From positions 1-64,000 of the forward strand of contig CANHHA010000002.1 of NCBI GenBank assembly GCA_947460825.1: a DNA stretch of 64,000 bases, read 5' to 3'. The notes beneath the pieces are model-generated. The model searched no databases, was not told the origin of the DNA, and was given only the letters and a program-made list of their open reading frames with translations. Made by a program: the position numbers and the translations under genes. Shown here one piece after another: positions 1-9,221 of the stretch. This DNA comes from Flavobacteriales bacterium (GTDB lineage Bacteria > Bacteroidota > Bacteroidia > Flavobacteriales_D > Crocinitomicaceae). Position 1 is the stretch's first letter. Each line of letters starts with the position of its first letter.

Positions 1-23
1 CAAGGGTTTAAAAATCGCTTTCG

Positions 24-97
24 CGGTCTGGACGGGACTCGAACCCGCGACCCCCTGCGTGACAGGCAGGTATTCTAACCAACTGAACTACCAAACC
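24..97 (-). tRNA. tRNA-Asp (GTC anticodon)
   Basis: On the minus strand the sequence folds as a full cloverleaf of 74 nt. The acceptor stem GGTTTGG pairs with CCAGACC with one G-U pair. The D arm, the anticodon loop CTGTCAC (anticodon GTC, aspartate) and a T arm with GGTTCGAGTCC are all visible. The discriminator base is G, as expected for tRNA-Asp. The 3' CCA is not encoded, because the next bases are CGA, so it would have to be added after transcription. Confidence 0.97.
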
Positions 98-165
98 GTT
101 TTTTCTGCCATTTCTGACTACCGCAACAGCGATATTCGAAAAACGTGTGCTCCGTAAAGCGGTTA

Positions 166-196
166 CAAAAGTAGATTATTTTTTTAGTTTACACAA
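166..196 (-). promoter_or_regulatory. Candidate promoter for tRNA-Asp
   Basis: Read on the minus strand, TACTTTTG (166-173) matches the Bacteroidota -7 consensus TAnnTTTG. A TTG (194-196) lies 20 nt upstream, which fits the -33 element. Transcription would start near 160, about 60 nt before the mature tRNA. Chance matches are possible in this AT-rich leader. Confidence 0.45.
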
Positions 197-277
197 GAAT
201 TAACCATTTTTTTAATTTTAACTTAGGCTTTGTTACTACTTTTATACACGCACGTTTTCATCGTTTAAAGAATTCCA

Positions 278-3200
278 GTGAATAGCCTAAAACAATTTAT
301 ATCTCGGTATAAAAAATGGATTAAACGCATCGGTTTTGCGTTGATTCTTATTCCTGTATTGCTGTTCGGTCTATTGGTGGCAATTCTCTACACCAAACAA
401 GATTATTTCGTCGGTTTGGCGCTGGAACATGCCAATAAAGATTTTAACGGAATGATAGAAGTAGGAGGGAGCCACATCGCGCCCTTTGCCAATTTCCCGA
501 ATATTTCGATTGATTTAGAACACTTAAAAATATACGAATCTAAGGCTGATAGCGCGGCGTGCTTGCTTCACCTTAAAGACACCTACCTTGGATTTGATCT
601 AACAAAGTTGCTTTCCGGTGATGTAGTCGTTAAGAAAATCAAACTCAGCGATGGAACAATCGACATTCGTCAACATAAAGACGGCTCGTTCAATATCGCT
701 AATGCACTCGCGTCTAAGGTGCCAAGCGAGGAGGTCTCTGAAGATTTACACCTATCCTTAGAATCGATCACATTGGATAACGTAGATATATCTAAACTCA
801 ATGAGTCGACCAACCTTGGGGTGGATTTACTCATTAAAAAAGCGGAGTCGCGCTTTCATTCACATGCCAAGGGGATTGATTTTGAGTTGGATTCCGATTT
901 GAAGCTGAGCATTATCCAGCATCGAGATACCACTTTCTTTAATAACAAGCACCTCGAGTTTCAAACGCAATTTTCTTACCTAAATGAAGGAAGTAAACTG
1001 GAGTTCAAGGAAACCTCCCTGGCCTTTGAGAAAACCTTATTGGATTTTAATGGAAGCATAAACCTAACGAAAGACCTCTTCGTTGATATTAATCTAAAGG
1101 GACATAAGCCAGATTTTAACTTGTTTTTGTCCTTGGCGCCACCCGAACTTAGCGAGGCCCTTAAGGACTTTGATAATCAAGGTAAAATTTACTTTAATGC
1201 GTCCATCAAAGGCAATACGGCCAATGGCCAACAACCCGCTATTAATGCGCACTTCGGATGCAAAGAAGGCTTGTTGGAAAATACCCTGACACACAAAAAA
1301 ATGAAGGAAATTACGTTTAACGGCGCCTTCACGAATGGTATAAAGCGCGATGTTTCCACGATGGAGTTTATCTTAAAGGGATTTCATGTACGACCAGAAT
1401 TGGGCGTGTTCAATGCCGATTTAAGCGTCCGTAATTTTAGTGCCCCTGAAATTGATATGCGCATTGATTCTGAATTAGACCTCGCGTTTTTGGGGAAATT
1501 CAGCAATGCACGTGAGCTGAAAAATATGGGGGGCAAGGTGGCCCTTGAAATGCGCTTTCATGATATTGTCGATTTAAACCATCCGGAACTCGCCGTACGT
1601 AGGTTGAACGAAGCGTATTATTCTAAGCTTAAGATTGAGGATTTTCATGCGAATTTCAAAGAACTCCCACATCCCATCAAGCACTTGAACTTGGAGGCGG
1701 TGGCGAACGGACATCAAGTCGATATAAAGCAATTCAAGCTAAGCTATGGGGCCTCAGACCTTTCCCTTCATGGGTATTTAAGTGATCTTCCGGCCGTACT
1801 GCATCATACCGATATTCCAATAGAACTCGCCTTGGATGTAAAGGCCAATCACTTAAACTTTGCAGATTTTTCCACGGATCCTAAAGCAAATGAGAATTCG
1901 GCAGAACAATTGGATAAGGTCCATTTTAAATTCAAGGCCAACAGCTCGGCAAAAGCACTTATCGAATCACAAAATTTGCCGCGTGGAGAATTTGCCATAA
2001 ACGGCTTTCAAGGAAAATTCAAGCATTATCCACACCGGCTTCACGACTTAAACGTGGCGGTTCATGTGGACGACACCGACTTGATGCTGAACGAATTGCG
2101 CGGTTTTGCAGATCATTCAGACATTCACATGACAGCTAAGGTGCATCATTACGATTTTTGGTTTAAACCCTCATTGAATGGAGAAGCTTCTGTTACCTTG
2201 GGATTGAATTCGAATCAGCTGTTTTTGAAAGAGCTGTTTTACTATGCAGGGCATAATCATTTACCCAAGGAATATCAAGGAGAAGAAGTGTCTAAGTTGA
2301 CGTATCAAGGGCACGCCACCCTTGGGTTTCATCACGGGGAATTAACCAAAGCCAAGCTATTGACTGATCAGCTCAGTGCCAAACTCACCTCGCATCCCTT
2401 GGCCCTGCATCATTTTTCTGGCGGCGTAATATGGCATGCAGATAAACTAGAGTTTTTACACCTCAAGGGTGCCTTAGGAACTTCCGATTTTGAGTTGAAT
2501 GGCGCCTATCATTTGAATGACCCAACACATAGAAATTCAATCCAATTCAAGGCAAAGCAATTGAATCTTGATTCATTTTTAGCGCATGCTGAACCAAGCG
2601 CAACGCCTGTTAAAGGGAGCACTCACGATAAGGTCCCTAGTTTGTATGACTATGAATTCCCCAACCTAGATGTTACCTTAGATGTTGGCCATTTTATATA
2701 CGCACCCTATGATGTGAAAAATCTTCACGTGGATGCACATGTATACAGTGATCACCACATAGCGTTGAATCACCTTCGCCTGCAAACAGCAGAAGGTTCG
2801 ATGTCTGGTTCCGGTACCTTTAGTGGTAGGGATAAAAAACACATCTATTTTTCGCCTCACCTCACGATTCATCACTTGAACTTGGATAAATTCATGGTGA
2901 AGTTTGATGATTTCGGACAGGACCATTTGGTCTCAGAAAATTTACACGGATACGTAGAAGGCACCTTGATTGGTAAAATTCATATGCATGCAGATTTTGT
3001 TCCTAAACTCGATGATTCTGAACTGAAGATGAACCTTACCGTAGTGAATGGCCGGCTTGAAAATTATGCGCCCTTGGTGGATTTGGGTACCTATTTCGAA
3101 GATAAAGAGGTATCCAATGTCGCGTTTGATACCTTGACAAATAACTTCACACTGAAGAATGGAGTAATGACCATTCCGGAAATGCTTATCGCCTCCTCAT

Positions 3201-3442
3201 TGGGCTACCTTAAAATTTCAGGTACACAAGAAATCATCGGAAAAATGAATCTGGATTATCAGGTGGGAATTCCATGGCAAATGATCAAAGACGCGGCCAA
3301 AAATAAACTTTCGCGTAACAAAGGAAACAATGCGGGTTCCAATGACATTATTACTGCATCTGAAGATTCCAAGTATCTATATTTTAAAGTCAAAGGGGAT
3401 TTAGATAATTTTGAAGTCAATTTAATGAAACGGAAAAAGTGA
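278..3442 (+). CDS. Large AsmA-like membrane-anchored periplasmic protein
   Basis: This is a 1054-residue protein with a positively charged N-terminus and a single membrane helix at about residues 19-40. A long beta-rich periplasmic body follows. The N-terminal part, with short segments such as [19 protein letters not shown], is typical of the AsmA family. The C-terminal region (about 930-1050) has the AsmA-type pattern of a small soluble domain ending in a lysine-rich tail. AsmA-like proteins are thought to bridge the envelope and move lipids to the outer membrane; that role is inferred here. The start is GTG at 278, chosen because it places the basic segment directly before the membrane helix. 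The stop overlaps the start of the next gene by 4 nt (GTGA), so the two are probably translated together. Confidence 0.82.
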   Translation: MNSLKQFISRYKKWIKRIGFALILIPVLLFGLLVAILYTKQDYFVGLALEHANKDFNGMIEVGGSHIAPFANFPNISIDLEHLKIYESKADSAACLLHLKDTYLGFDLTKLLSGDVVVKKIKLSDGTIDIRQHKDGSFNIANALASKVPSEEVSEDLHLSLESITLDNVDISKLNESTNLGVDLLIKKAESRFHSHAKGIDFELDSDLKLSIIQHRDTTFFNNKHLEFQTQFSYLNEGSKLEFKETSLAFEKTLLDFNGSINLTKDLFVDINLKGHKPDFNLFLSLAPPELSEALKDFDNQGKIYFNASIKGNTANGQQPAINAHFGCKEGLLENTLTHKKMKEITFNGAFTNGIKRDVSTMEFILKGFHVRPELGVFNADLSVRNFSAPEIDMRIDSELDLAFLGKFSNARELKNMGGKVALEMRFHDIVDLNHPELAVRRLNEAYYSKLKIEDFHANFKELPHPIKHLNLEAVANGHQVDIKQFKLSYGASDLSLHGYLSDLPAVLHHTDIPIELALDVKANHLNFADFSTDPKANENSAEQLDKVHFKFKANSSAKALIESQNLPRGEFAINGFQGKFKHYPHRLHDLNVAVHVDDTDLMLNELRGFADHSDIHMTAKVHHYDFWFKPSLNGEASVTLGLNSNQLFLKELFYYAGHNHLPKEYQGEEVSKLTYQGHATLGFHHGELTKAKLLTDQLSAKLTSHPLALHHFSGGVIWHADKLEFLHLKGALGTSDFELNGAYHLNDPTHRNSIQFKAKQLNLDSFLAHAEPSATPVKGSTHDKVPSLYDYEFPNLDVTLDVGHFIYAPYDVKNLHVDAHVYSDHHIALNHLRLQTAEGSMSGSGTFSGRDKKHIYFSPHLTIHHLNLDKFMVKFDDFGQDHLVSENLHGYVEGTLIGKIHMHADFVPKLDDSELKMNLTVVNGRLENYAPLVDLGTYFEDKEVSNVAFDTLTNNFTLKNGVMTIPEMLIASSLGYLKISGTQEIIGKMNLDYQVGIPWQMIKDAAKNKLSRNKGNNAGSNDIITASEDSKYLYFKVKGDLDNFEVNLMKRKK

Positions 3443-4347
3443 GCATCGGAGGGGGAAGATATTTGTTGGTTTTCATGTGGATGCTGATCGGGATGCAGGT
3501 TTTCGCCCAACCTTCCAATACCGAAGAAGTGGATGATTCGGTGTACACAGAGCTGGCAGTGGCTGTTCCGCAAAAGGCTTTGGTGATCCCGCCCTTTCAA
3601 TTGATAAATCCCGATACGCTTAACCTAGGTGAGCACGATGAATTAGTGTGTGATTCGTACACCGCCCTCGGCATGCCGTATGTATACGATGCCCTGCATT
3701 CCTTCAATGCCAGAAGAATGGATAAGTTTGGTGGCTACTTGAACGTGAAAATTAATCAAGGACTAGAAAGCATTCGCAAAAAAGGATTCAATTCCGATGT
3801 GAAGCAGTTATACATTCAGGTCAATCCGAAAACACTAACCGTGCATTGGGTTGCGGTGGTTGGTCCAAGCGAAGATGGAAAGTGCTATGTGCGCGTAGAT
3901 AGTCGGGGTTCAGCCGGTGGGGGATTGCCCGCAGTAAATAAGCAGTTGCCGCGCATGCATAACTTGTACCCAACACTCACTTCGGTGAAGTTGCTGGAAT
4001 TTAATGAAAACGTGATCAAATGCTTCGATTGGAATGGGAATCGCTTAGATTCAGTGTGTTCCTTTGTGAATATTCGTCAGCATTTCTTTAAATATTACGA
4101 CAGCCAGATTGGCAATTCCATTACCTTGGAAGATTACGTCGCCAAATATCCCTACACCACCGATGGTGAACTCTTGCCGGGGACCAAAAAATTTGTAGCT
4201 CCCAAATATCGAACCTATAAAGTGAAATCAGGAGACAGCTTATCCACCATTGCAGCGAAATACCATACCACCGTCTCCAAAATTAAGAAAGCCAATGGCT
4301 TGCGTTCTGATTTGATTCGCATTGGCCAAGTACTTAAAATCCCATAA
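3439..4347 (+). CDS. Secreted protein with C-terminal LysM domain
   Basis: This is a 302-residue protein with an N-terminal signal peptide ending around VFAQ (residues 21-24). The central part (about 60-240) belongs to no family I recognise. The C-terminal 45 residues are a clear LysM module: [16 protein letters not shown], then an Asn-Gly turn and the ending RIGQVLKIP. LysM modules bind N-acetylglucosamine polymers such as peptidoglycan, so the protein probably sits at the cell wall in the periplasm. The GTG start overlaps the AsmA-like gene by 4 nt, which suggests co-transcription and translational coupling. The catalytic role of the central domain is unknown. Confidence 0.85.
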   Translation: MSIGGGRYLLVFMWMLIGMQVFAQPSNTEEVDDSVYTELAVAVPQKALVIPPFQLINPDTLNLGEHDELVCDSYTALGMPYVYDALHSFNARRMDKFGGYLNVKINQGLESIRKKGFNSDVKQLYIQVNPKTLTVHWVAVVGPSEDGKCYVRVDSRGSAGGGLPAVNKQLPRMHNLYPTLTSVKLLEFNENVIKCFDWNGNRLDSVCSFVNIRQHFFKYYDSQIGNSITLEDYVAKYPYTTDGELLPGTKKFVAPKYRTYKVKSGDSLSTIAAKYHTTVSKIKKANGLRSDLIRIGQVLKIP

Positions 4348-4396
4348 TTTGTTTAGAATTTGATCATTTATATATATTTATACAAATTTTAATACG

Positions 4397-4921
4397 ATGG
4401 AAGCAATAAAAAAAGAACTCGAAGATTTAATGAACGCTGTAATGGTTACCTTTTATAGCATGATGCTTATGGACGAAGGGAACGAAAAATTCATGGAACA
4501 CATGGAGGGCGATCAGGCAGATGAACAATTCATGGAAGTGCTTTTTGGTCCCGTTGCTCCTCGAATTACCGAATTGATGGTGCAACTAGCTTTTTCTGGT
4601 ATTAGCGAGGAAGAAATGGAGCAATTTGATCCTACCTCTTCTTTTTCTACCGATAAGGATGTGTTCATGGAGAATTTCAGTGAGTATGCAGAAAAAGCTA
4701 AACAATTTATGAAAACTACTTCAAAAGAAAATCTAATTGTAATTGCGCAAGTGGTAAAGGCAACTGCAGAGCTTAATGGAATTATAACCGATGAGGAACA
4801 AATAGCCATCGATGAGTTCTGTCAAGAGTATGGAATTACAGAAGAGGAGCTCAAGGGTTCTTCTGATGATGCCGCTTGGTTGGAAGCTTTTATGAATTTC
4901 GACGACGAAAGCGCTTCTTAA
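4397..4921 (+). CDS. Acidic hypothetical protein, TerB-like C-terminal half
   Basis: This is a 174-residue, strongly acidic, helix-rich protein with no signal peptide or membrane segment. The C-terminal half (about 105-160) has the pattern of a TerB-like helical domain: a hydrophobic helix VIAQVVKATAELNG, then an acidic loop with ITDEEQ and a second helix. The N-terminal half is rich in Met, Glu and Asp and resembles nothing I know. TerB-like domains are found in tellurite-resistance and stress proteins and may bind metal, but this assignment is by eye and weak. A short hairpin followed by T residues lies just past the stop. Confidence 0.6.
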   Translation: MEAIKKELEDLMNAVMVTFYSMMLMDEGNEKFMEHMEGDQADEQFMEVLFGPVAPRITELMVQLAFSGISEEEMEQFDPTSSFSTDKDVFMENFSEYAEKAKQFMKTTSKENLIVIAQVVKATAELNGIITDEEQIAIDEFCQEYGITEEELKGSSDDAAWLEAFMNFDDESAS

Positions 4922-4924
4922 TCC

Positions 4925-5905
4925 TTAATACAAGCCCAGTGGCTTTTTAACCCACGAGGGGATTTTTGACAAGCGTTTCTCTTGCAGCAGGCGTTCTAAT
5001 CCGAATGTGAAGGCGTAAACGACGGCATAAAAGAGCATTAACACTCCGAAAATCCCTAGATAACCTAATCCTTCAGGGAGTCTGCTGATGATTTGTGCGA
5101 TTAAAAAGGCATGGACGATGTAAACAAACATGCTGTGTCGTCCGTAAAGATTTACATACTTTAATCTCTGGTTGGACAAAGGTTGGGTCAATCCTAGCAA
5201 TAACCAAAGGCAAAACCCCAAGGCAAGGCTCAAATAGGGTAAGTTGGCAGGGTAGAATATTTCCACATAGCCTTCGCGAAATGGTTGATAGCTCTTGTCT
5301 ATCATTGCCCAAATAGATCCTCCAATAAAGGCTGCCGCGCTAAGCCACGGCACCCAAGGCAAGGATTCAGCGGGGCTCTTCCAACGGTAGGATAAATAAC
5401 CGAGGAGGGGAAAGGAAAGCCAAGGGAATACTGGAAACCAACCGTCGAAAGCCCATCGGTAGGCTTTATAACTCACAGAATTCCATTGGGGGTCGGGAAG
5501 TTCAAAGCGGTAAACGGTTTGCAGTAAGGTCGGAGTTAAAATAAGGATTAAAGAAACGACCCAAAACACGGGCGAAGGAAGCCGCTTGAGCAATTCGAGC
5601 GCAAATTGACCGAATGCGATAAGGTAGAGGACATCGAAGGTTTGGAACGGAGGGATTCCCCAAGCACATACGTCCACAATCACTGCCGAAAGCAATACAA
5701 AAAGCCCGGATTTAAACCCATTGGATCGGGTTCCATTCATGGCGAAGGTGTAGCCTGATAGGAAGGTGAACAAGGGAGCAGCAAGTGAACAAAGCGCTCG
5801 AAACCAAATTGGCGTGTTCGGTTCAAGTAAGTACGGTGTCATATTGGCCGTTAGCATAATCAGGATGGCAATGCTCCTCATCGAATCGATGTGCTGGTTT
5901 CTCAT
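4925..5905 (-). CDS. Multi-pass membrane protein, DUF1624/HGSNAT-like acyltransferase
   Basis: This is a 326-residue polytopic membrane protein with about nine to ten hydrophobic segments. The N-terminus has HIDSMRSIAILIMLTAN, the arrangement seen in DUF1624 (heparan-alpha-glucosaminide N-acetyltransferase-like) and related acyltransferase families, where an Asp-x-x-Arg pair opens the first helix. A second hallmark, FLSGYTFAMNG, follows at about residues 48-58. These enzymes transfer acyl groups across the membrane onto sugars or lipids; the substrate here is unknown. The ATG start at 5905 keeps the family N-terminus intact. The gene converges with the TerB-like gene and diverges from the ion-channel gene. 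Confidence 0.75.
   Translation of the reverse strand: MRNQHIDSMRSIAILIMLTANMTPYLLEPNTPIWFRALCSLAAPLFTFLSGYTFAMNGTRSNGFKSGLFVLLSAVIVDVCAWGIPPFQTFDVLYLIAFGQFALELLKRLPSPVFWVVSLILILTPTLLQTVYRFELPDPQWNSVSYKAYRWAFDGWFPVFPWLSFPLLGYLSYRWKSPAESLPWVPWLSAAAFIGGSIWAMIDKSYQPFREGYVEIFYPANLPYLSLALGFCLWLLLGLTQPLSNQRLKYVNLYGRHSMFVYIVHAFLIAQIISRLPEGLGYLGIFGVLMLFYAVVYAFTFGLERLLQEKRLSKIPSWVKKPLGLY
4932..4948 (+). terminator. Possible short rho-independent terminator
   Basis: AAGCC (4932-4936), loop CAGT and GGCTT (4941-4945) form a 5-bp stem followed by T residues. It lies 11 nt after the stop of the TerB-like gene and inside the 3' end of the convergent acyltransferase gene. The stem is short, so it may be weak. 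Confidence 0.35.
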
Positions 5906-5921
5906 CGCACCAAATTTAATG

Positions 5922-5929
5922 TATTTTTG
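5922..5929 (+). promoter_or_regulatory. Candidate -7 promoter box for the ion-channel gene
   Basis: TATTTTTG matches the Bacteroidota -7 consensus TAnnTTTG and lies 44 nt upstream of the ATG at 5974. An imperfect -33 element TTTC (5898-5901) is spaced 20 nt away. The motif alone supports this. Confidence 0.35.
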
Positions 5930-5973
5930 TTGAGTGTTCGTAATTGTAGAATTAGAAAAGAAACCAGTAACTT

Positions 5974-6966
5974 ATGCGGCAACTAATCTTTCTTATCATT
6001 CTTTCCTCCTCCACGATTTCGGGGATAGTTTTCGGCGCTTCTCCCATACGATTAAACGTTGGGATTTACGTTCGCTCGGTATCGATGAACAACAAAGAAC
6101 AACAAGCCACCATTGACTTATACTATTGGTATCGTTTCAAGATGCCCGAAGACACCAGCGAATTAGCTTCGTATTACAACTTAGAAATCACCAACGGAGA
6201 TTTGCTGTTCAATGAAATTCAGGAAGAAAAGGTCATTGGGGATGCTTTCTATGTCTCCGGCCACATGAAAGGAGTCTTTCATTTCGTGGCGGATTACGAA
6301 AACTATCCTTTCGATAGGCAAAAATTGATGATTCAATTCGAACACCCAACCTTTGAAGTGGGCGATATTGTTTTGGTGCCCGATAAAGCCTCGTACCTAA
6401 AGTGTAAAGCCAATCTGAACCTGTGGGGACTCTCAAAAAACTTGAAAGCCGACGGGCTGTTCATTCGAAAATCTGAATTTGTGGTCGGCGAAAGGGTCTA
6501 TGAAACCGATTTTGGGGATCCCAGCATTGAAGAACCAAGCAGCACTTACGGTAATTTAACCTATTTCATTTACGTTTCTCGTGACTTCTTACCCTACGTT
6601 TTGAAGTTCATGCTACCCCTCATTATCATCGTTTCCTTAGCTTATTTGGTGTTTTACATTCCAGCAGAATCGCTCGACCTCGCAGCGGGATTAACCGTGA
6701 CTTCCTTGTTGGCAGGTATTGCTTTTCAGTGGACCGTTTCGGACGATTTACCCGAAGTAGGATATTTAACTTGTGTGGACAAGATTTTCTACCTTTCCTA
6801 CGTGCTCATCATGTTGGCCATGGCTCAAACCGTTTGGACCTACCATTTGGAATTAAACGGGAATAAAAAACTTTCGGATTTCCTTGAAATCGGGGGCCGA
6901 TGGGTATTTCCACTTACCTTCTTTGGAGGTTCCCTTTACTACATGCTTAGTTCATTTTACCGATAG
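5974..6966 (+). CDS. Prokaryotic pentameric ligand-gated ion channel (Cys-loop receptor family)
   Basis: This is a 330-residue protein with a signal peptide (1-22), a beta-sandwich ligand-binding domain and four C-terminal membrane helices. The Cys-loop position carries YENYPFDRQKL, with the family's conserved P-F-D but without the two cysteines, as in bacterial GLIC- and ELIC-type channels. M1 starts LPYVLKFMLPL. M2 is about LDLAAGLTVTSLLAGIAFQW and is followed by the conserved SDDLPEVGYLT. M3 and a short M3-M4 linker follow, with no large cytoplasmic domain. An Asp sits where GLIC has its -2' Glu, which suggests cation selectivity (inference). The ligand is unknown. The ceramidase-like gene follows 12 nt after the stop, so the two are probably co-transcribed. 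Confidence 0.93.
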   Translation: MRQLIFLIILSSSTISGIVFGASPIRLNVGIYVRSVSMNNKEQQATIDLYYWYRFKMPEDTSELASYYNLEITNGDLLFNEIQEEKVIGDAFYVSGHMKGVFHFVADYENYPFDRQKLMIQFEHPTFEVGDIVLVPDKASYLKCKANLNLWGLSKNLKADGLFIRKSEFVVGERVYETDFGDPSIEEPSSTYGNLTYFIYVSRDFLPYVLKFMLPLIIIVSLAYLVFYIPAESLDLAAGLTVTSLLAGIAFQWTVSDDLPEVGYLTCVDKIFYLSYVLIMLAMAQTVWTYHLELNGNKKLSDFLEIGGRWVFPLTFFGGSLYYMLSSFYR

Positions 6967-6978
6967 AAGATTTATCCC

Positions 6979-7692
6979 ATGATCGATTCCCTCGAACTAG
7001 CGAAACGGCAAGCGGTGATTTTTGATCACGGTCCGATGTATAATGAATTTGTGCATGACGCCGTGATTCATGAGCCATGGAATGCCTACAGCTCCTTGTT
7101 CTTTTTTATCCCAGTTATTTTTTGGTTGATTTATTTGCGGGGTAAGTACCGAACCTATGGCATCATTACCGCACTGTTACCCGTACTGTTCTTAAATGGG
7201 TTGGGTTCTACCTTGTTCCATGCCTTACGAGCATCCAATTGGTTTTTACTTTTGGATTGGCTTCCTGCGGCGCTTATGACCTTAATGCTATCGATCTTTT
7301 TTTGGTATCGAATAACACAAACGGTATGGAAAGCCATCGGCGTGGTATGTGGGTTTTATGCCTTGGCTTTTACCATGGTTAAGGTTCTTTCTCAGCAGAC
7401 CGGCCTTTCGGGTCCGAGCATTGGCTATTTCTTTACGGGGGCAGCCTTTCTAGTCCCGGTGGTTATCGACTTAAAACGCAATCAATGGAAACATGCGGGG
7501 TTGTACGTGGTTTCCTTGTTCTTTTTAGTGCTTGCGCTCCTCTTTCGAATCCTGGATTATCCCACACCGAATCCCTTTCCATGGCTACCCCAAGGCACCC
7601 ATTTCCTATGGCATGTTACGAGTTCGTTAGCCGTATTTACCTTGGGCTTTTATATCTATAAAACAACCAATGAAACCCAACATAAGCATTGA
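6979..7692 (+). CDS. Ceramidase-like integral membrane hydrolase (CREST superfamily)
   Basis: This is a 237-residue protein with about seven membrane helices. It carries the metal-hydrolase signature of the alkaline ceramidase/Per1/PAQR (CREST) superfamily: paired serines in NAYSSLF near the first helix, a conserved STLFHA histidine followed by LLDWLP aspartate, and the C-terminal HxxxH in GTHFLWH. In this superfamily the three His and the Asp bind zinc. Many Bacteroidota make sphingolipids, so action on ceramide-type lipids is plausible but not shown. The gene lies 12 nt after the pentameric channel gene, an unusual pairing that suggests the two work on the same signal or membrane. Confidence 0.82.
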   Translation: MIDSLELAKRQAVIFDHGPMYNEFVHDAVIHEPWNAYSSLFFFIPVIFWLIYLRGKYRTYGIITALLPVLFLNGLGSTLFHALRASNWFLLLDWLPAALMTLMLSIFFWYRITQTVWKAIGVVCGFYALAFTMVKVLSQQTGLSGPSIGYFFTGAAFLVPVVIDLKRNQWKHAGLYVVSLFFLVLALLFRILDYPTPNPFPWLPQGTHFLWHVTSSLAVFTLGFYIYKTTNETQHKH

Positions 7693-7715
7693 AGATCACC
7701 TTAATCAGGAATTCC

Positions 7716-8159
7716 TCAAAACGGCACATCATCTTCATTGATTTCACCCAACGTGAAAATCCGAAAAGACTCATCTTCTAAATAGACGCGTTTGCCTGGA
7801 TTGTTGAAGGTGAATTGTGTCTTGAAATTCGTGCATTCAAACACACTGAGGATTCCTTTCTCGTTTCGGTGAAATAATAAATGCATGTGTGCTTTGCTTT
7901 TATTTCCTACAAAATAAAAACCGGTAGAGGTAGGGAAACATTTCGTGCATTTTCCTTGAATTACATTCAATTGTTCATCCCCTTGGTCTTTGAAATAATC
8001 AAAGGCTCTACCTAGTCGCCGAAGTAAATCTTGGTGTTCTCCCTGGTCATCTTCAGGCATTTCTTTAAGCAAGAGTTCAACCATTTCAAGGTCGAGTGCT
8101 TGAATAAAATGGCGCAGGGCGTCATCAACTGTTTTGAGGGGGCGAAGCGTAAATGGCAT
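7716..8159 (-). CDS. Hypothetical soluble protein with CxxC motif
   Basis: This is a 147-residue soluble protein that I do not recognise. The N-terminal half is helical and acidic (HFIQALDLEMVELLLKEMPEDD). The middle has GKCTKCFP, a possible metal-binding or redox CxxC, and the rest looks like beta strands with several Phe and Tyr residues (FYFVGNKSKAHMHLLF). There is no signal peptide. It converges with the ceramidase-like gene (24 nt apart) and stands in the same direction as the HAD-like gene upstream, 85 nt away. Confidence 0.7.
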   Translation of the reverse strand: MPFTLRPLKTVDDALRHFIQALDLEMVELLLKEMPEDDQGEHQDLLRRLGRAFDYFKDQGDEQLNVIQGKCTKCFPTSTGFYFVGNKSKAHMHLLFHRNEKGILSVFECTNFKTQFTFNNPGKRVYLEDESFRIFTLGEINEDDVPF

Positions 8160-8244
8160 GGAAATCGGATTGCCTCAAAAATACCAAGGATGTAAATTCA
8201 GGAATACCCACTTCCGCTAAAAGATGTTAACATGTGGATAAATT

Positions 8245-8646
8245 TCAAAGGATGCCTACTTGGATTAACGCATGCTCAACCGCCAACCAATCAACCATAA
8301 ATCCATTGGCCATCATACGGTTTGGTATCAGCGGTATTCCTTCCGCAATATCATCAATATAAAGTTTATCAAAACGAAGACTTTCAGTTAAGTCGAACGG
8401 ACCGGGATGAATCTTTTTTGCAGTCGACTTGCTAATGGTATCGAGGCCATGTGCCGGGTCATGAAGAAACGCCAACGCTTCTTCCAAACTTCCATCGTTC
8501 AGGTCGGCTCGGAAGGTATTAAGAATGATGGCGTGCCCTATATTTTGTAAGGCCCGAATTACCCGAATGGCGTGGGGATTTTCAGCACCTATCGCGGGGT
8601 ATTGGTGCTCTACCACGGTTCCGTCGAAATCTAAGTAAATGGTCAT
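8245..8646 (-). CDS. Small HAD-superfamily phosphatase-like protein
   Basis: This is a 133-residue protein beginning MTIYLDFDGTVVEH. The motif I DFDGTV holds the nucleophile Asp and the acid/base Asp of haloacid dehalogenase (HAD) hydrolases. Motif II is probably ILNTFRAD (about residues 40-47), and an acidic pair in LYIDDIAEG (about 95-103) fits motif IV for Mg2+. There is no large cap domain, and the length fits small HAD proteins of the BT0820 type in Bacteroidota. The substrate is unknown. It is divergent from the next gene. Confidence 0.82.
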   Translation of the reverse strand: MTIYLDFDGTVVEHQYPAIGAENPHAIRVIRALQNIGHAIILNTFRADLNDGSLEEALAFLHDPAHGLDTISKSTAKKIHPGPFDLTESLRFDKLYIDDIAEGIPLIPNRMMANGFMVDWLAVEHALIQVGIL

Positions 8647-8676
8647 GATTTTTTAAATTTGAATAAACCCATCACA

Positions 8677-9210
8677 ATGTACAAATTTACCGATTCGAAT
8701 TTCACCCCGAATCAAAAGCGTAATTATAAGATTTTACGCCTCATGTTTAATTGGGCAGGCTGGCTTGCAATTGCATGTGTGGTACTTCCGGTTTCACATG
8801 AATTACTTGCCTATTTTGTCAAAGGTGTGGCCTATGTGGATATATATGTGGATATTCCGGTATTCGGAGTAATAGTAACAGGAGTTATCTTGTGGTTCCT
8901 ACTCAGATGGTTTGTAGCAAACCGCTGTATCAATTGTTTTAAATCCAACGCGTTAGAAGAACAAAGTGAGACCATTGTGTCCGATTGGTCAAAATATGGC
9001 GTTGAAATGACAAAAATTGACAAAGGGGGCTTGCAGGTTATCGCTGTAAAGCAACTGAAATGTAAAAAGTGTGGGTTCGAATGTCAACAGATCACTACAC
9101 GAACAGGATCTACAGACGGGATTGGCCGCATGTCAAGAACCATTAAGCAAGGAGGAAAGTCACGCCTTAAAGGCGAAAGTTACACGAGTTGGTGGCGGAG
9201 AAATAAATAA
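8677..9210 (+). CDS. Two-helix membrane protein with CxxC zinc-ribbon-like pairs
   Basis: The ATG at 8677 (MYKFTDSNF) is preferred over an in-frame TTG at 8659, giving 177 residues. Two hydrophobic helices (about 20-45 and 62-82) are followed by a soluble tail. That tail has two cysteine pairs, CINC and, about 40 residues later, CKKC, with a further CxxC-like position at FEC. This fits a zinc ribbon on the cytoplasmic side of the membrane. The tail ends in a basic segment (SWWRRNK). A TAAATTTG box at 8654-8661 could be its -7 element. The function is unknown. It converges with the NRPS gene, whose stop is 12 nt away. Confidence 0.7.
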   Translation: MYKFTDSNFTPNQKRNYKILRLMFNWAGWLAIACVVLPVSHELLAYFVKGVAYVDIYVDIPVFGVIVTGVILWFLLRWFVANRCINCFKSNALEEQSETIVSDWSKYGVEMTKIDKGGLQVIAVKQLKCKKCGFECQQITTRTGSTDGIGRMSRTIKQGGKSRLKGESYTSWWRRNK

Positions 9211-9221
9211 GTTGGTTTCAC

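Noticed and set aside
5911-5918. TAAATTTG on the minus strand as promoter of the acyltransferase gene
   Set aside because: It lies only 5 nt before the ATG with no -33 element, and AT-rich near-palindromes of this type occur by chance.
8659-8676. TTG start for the CxxC membrane protein
   Set aside because: An ATG follows six codons later and the TTG overlaps a possible -7 box.
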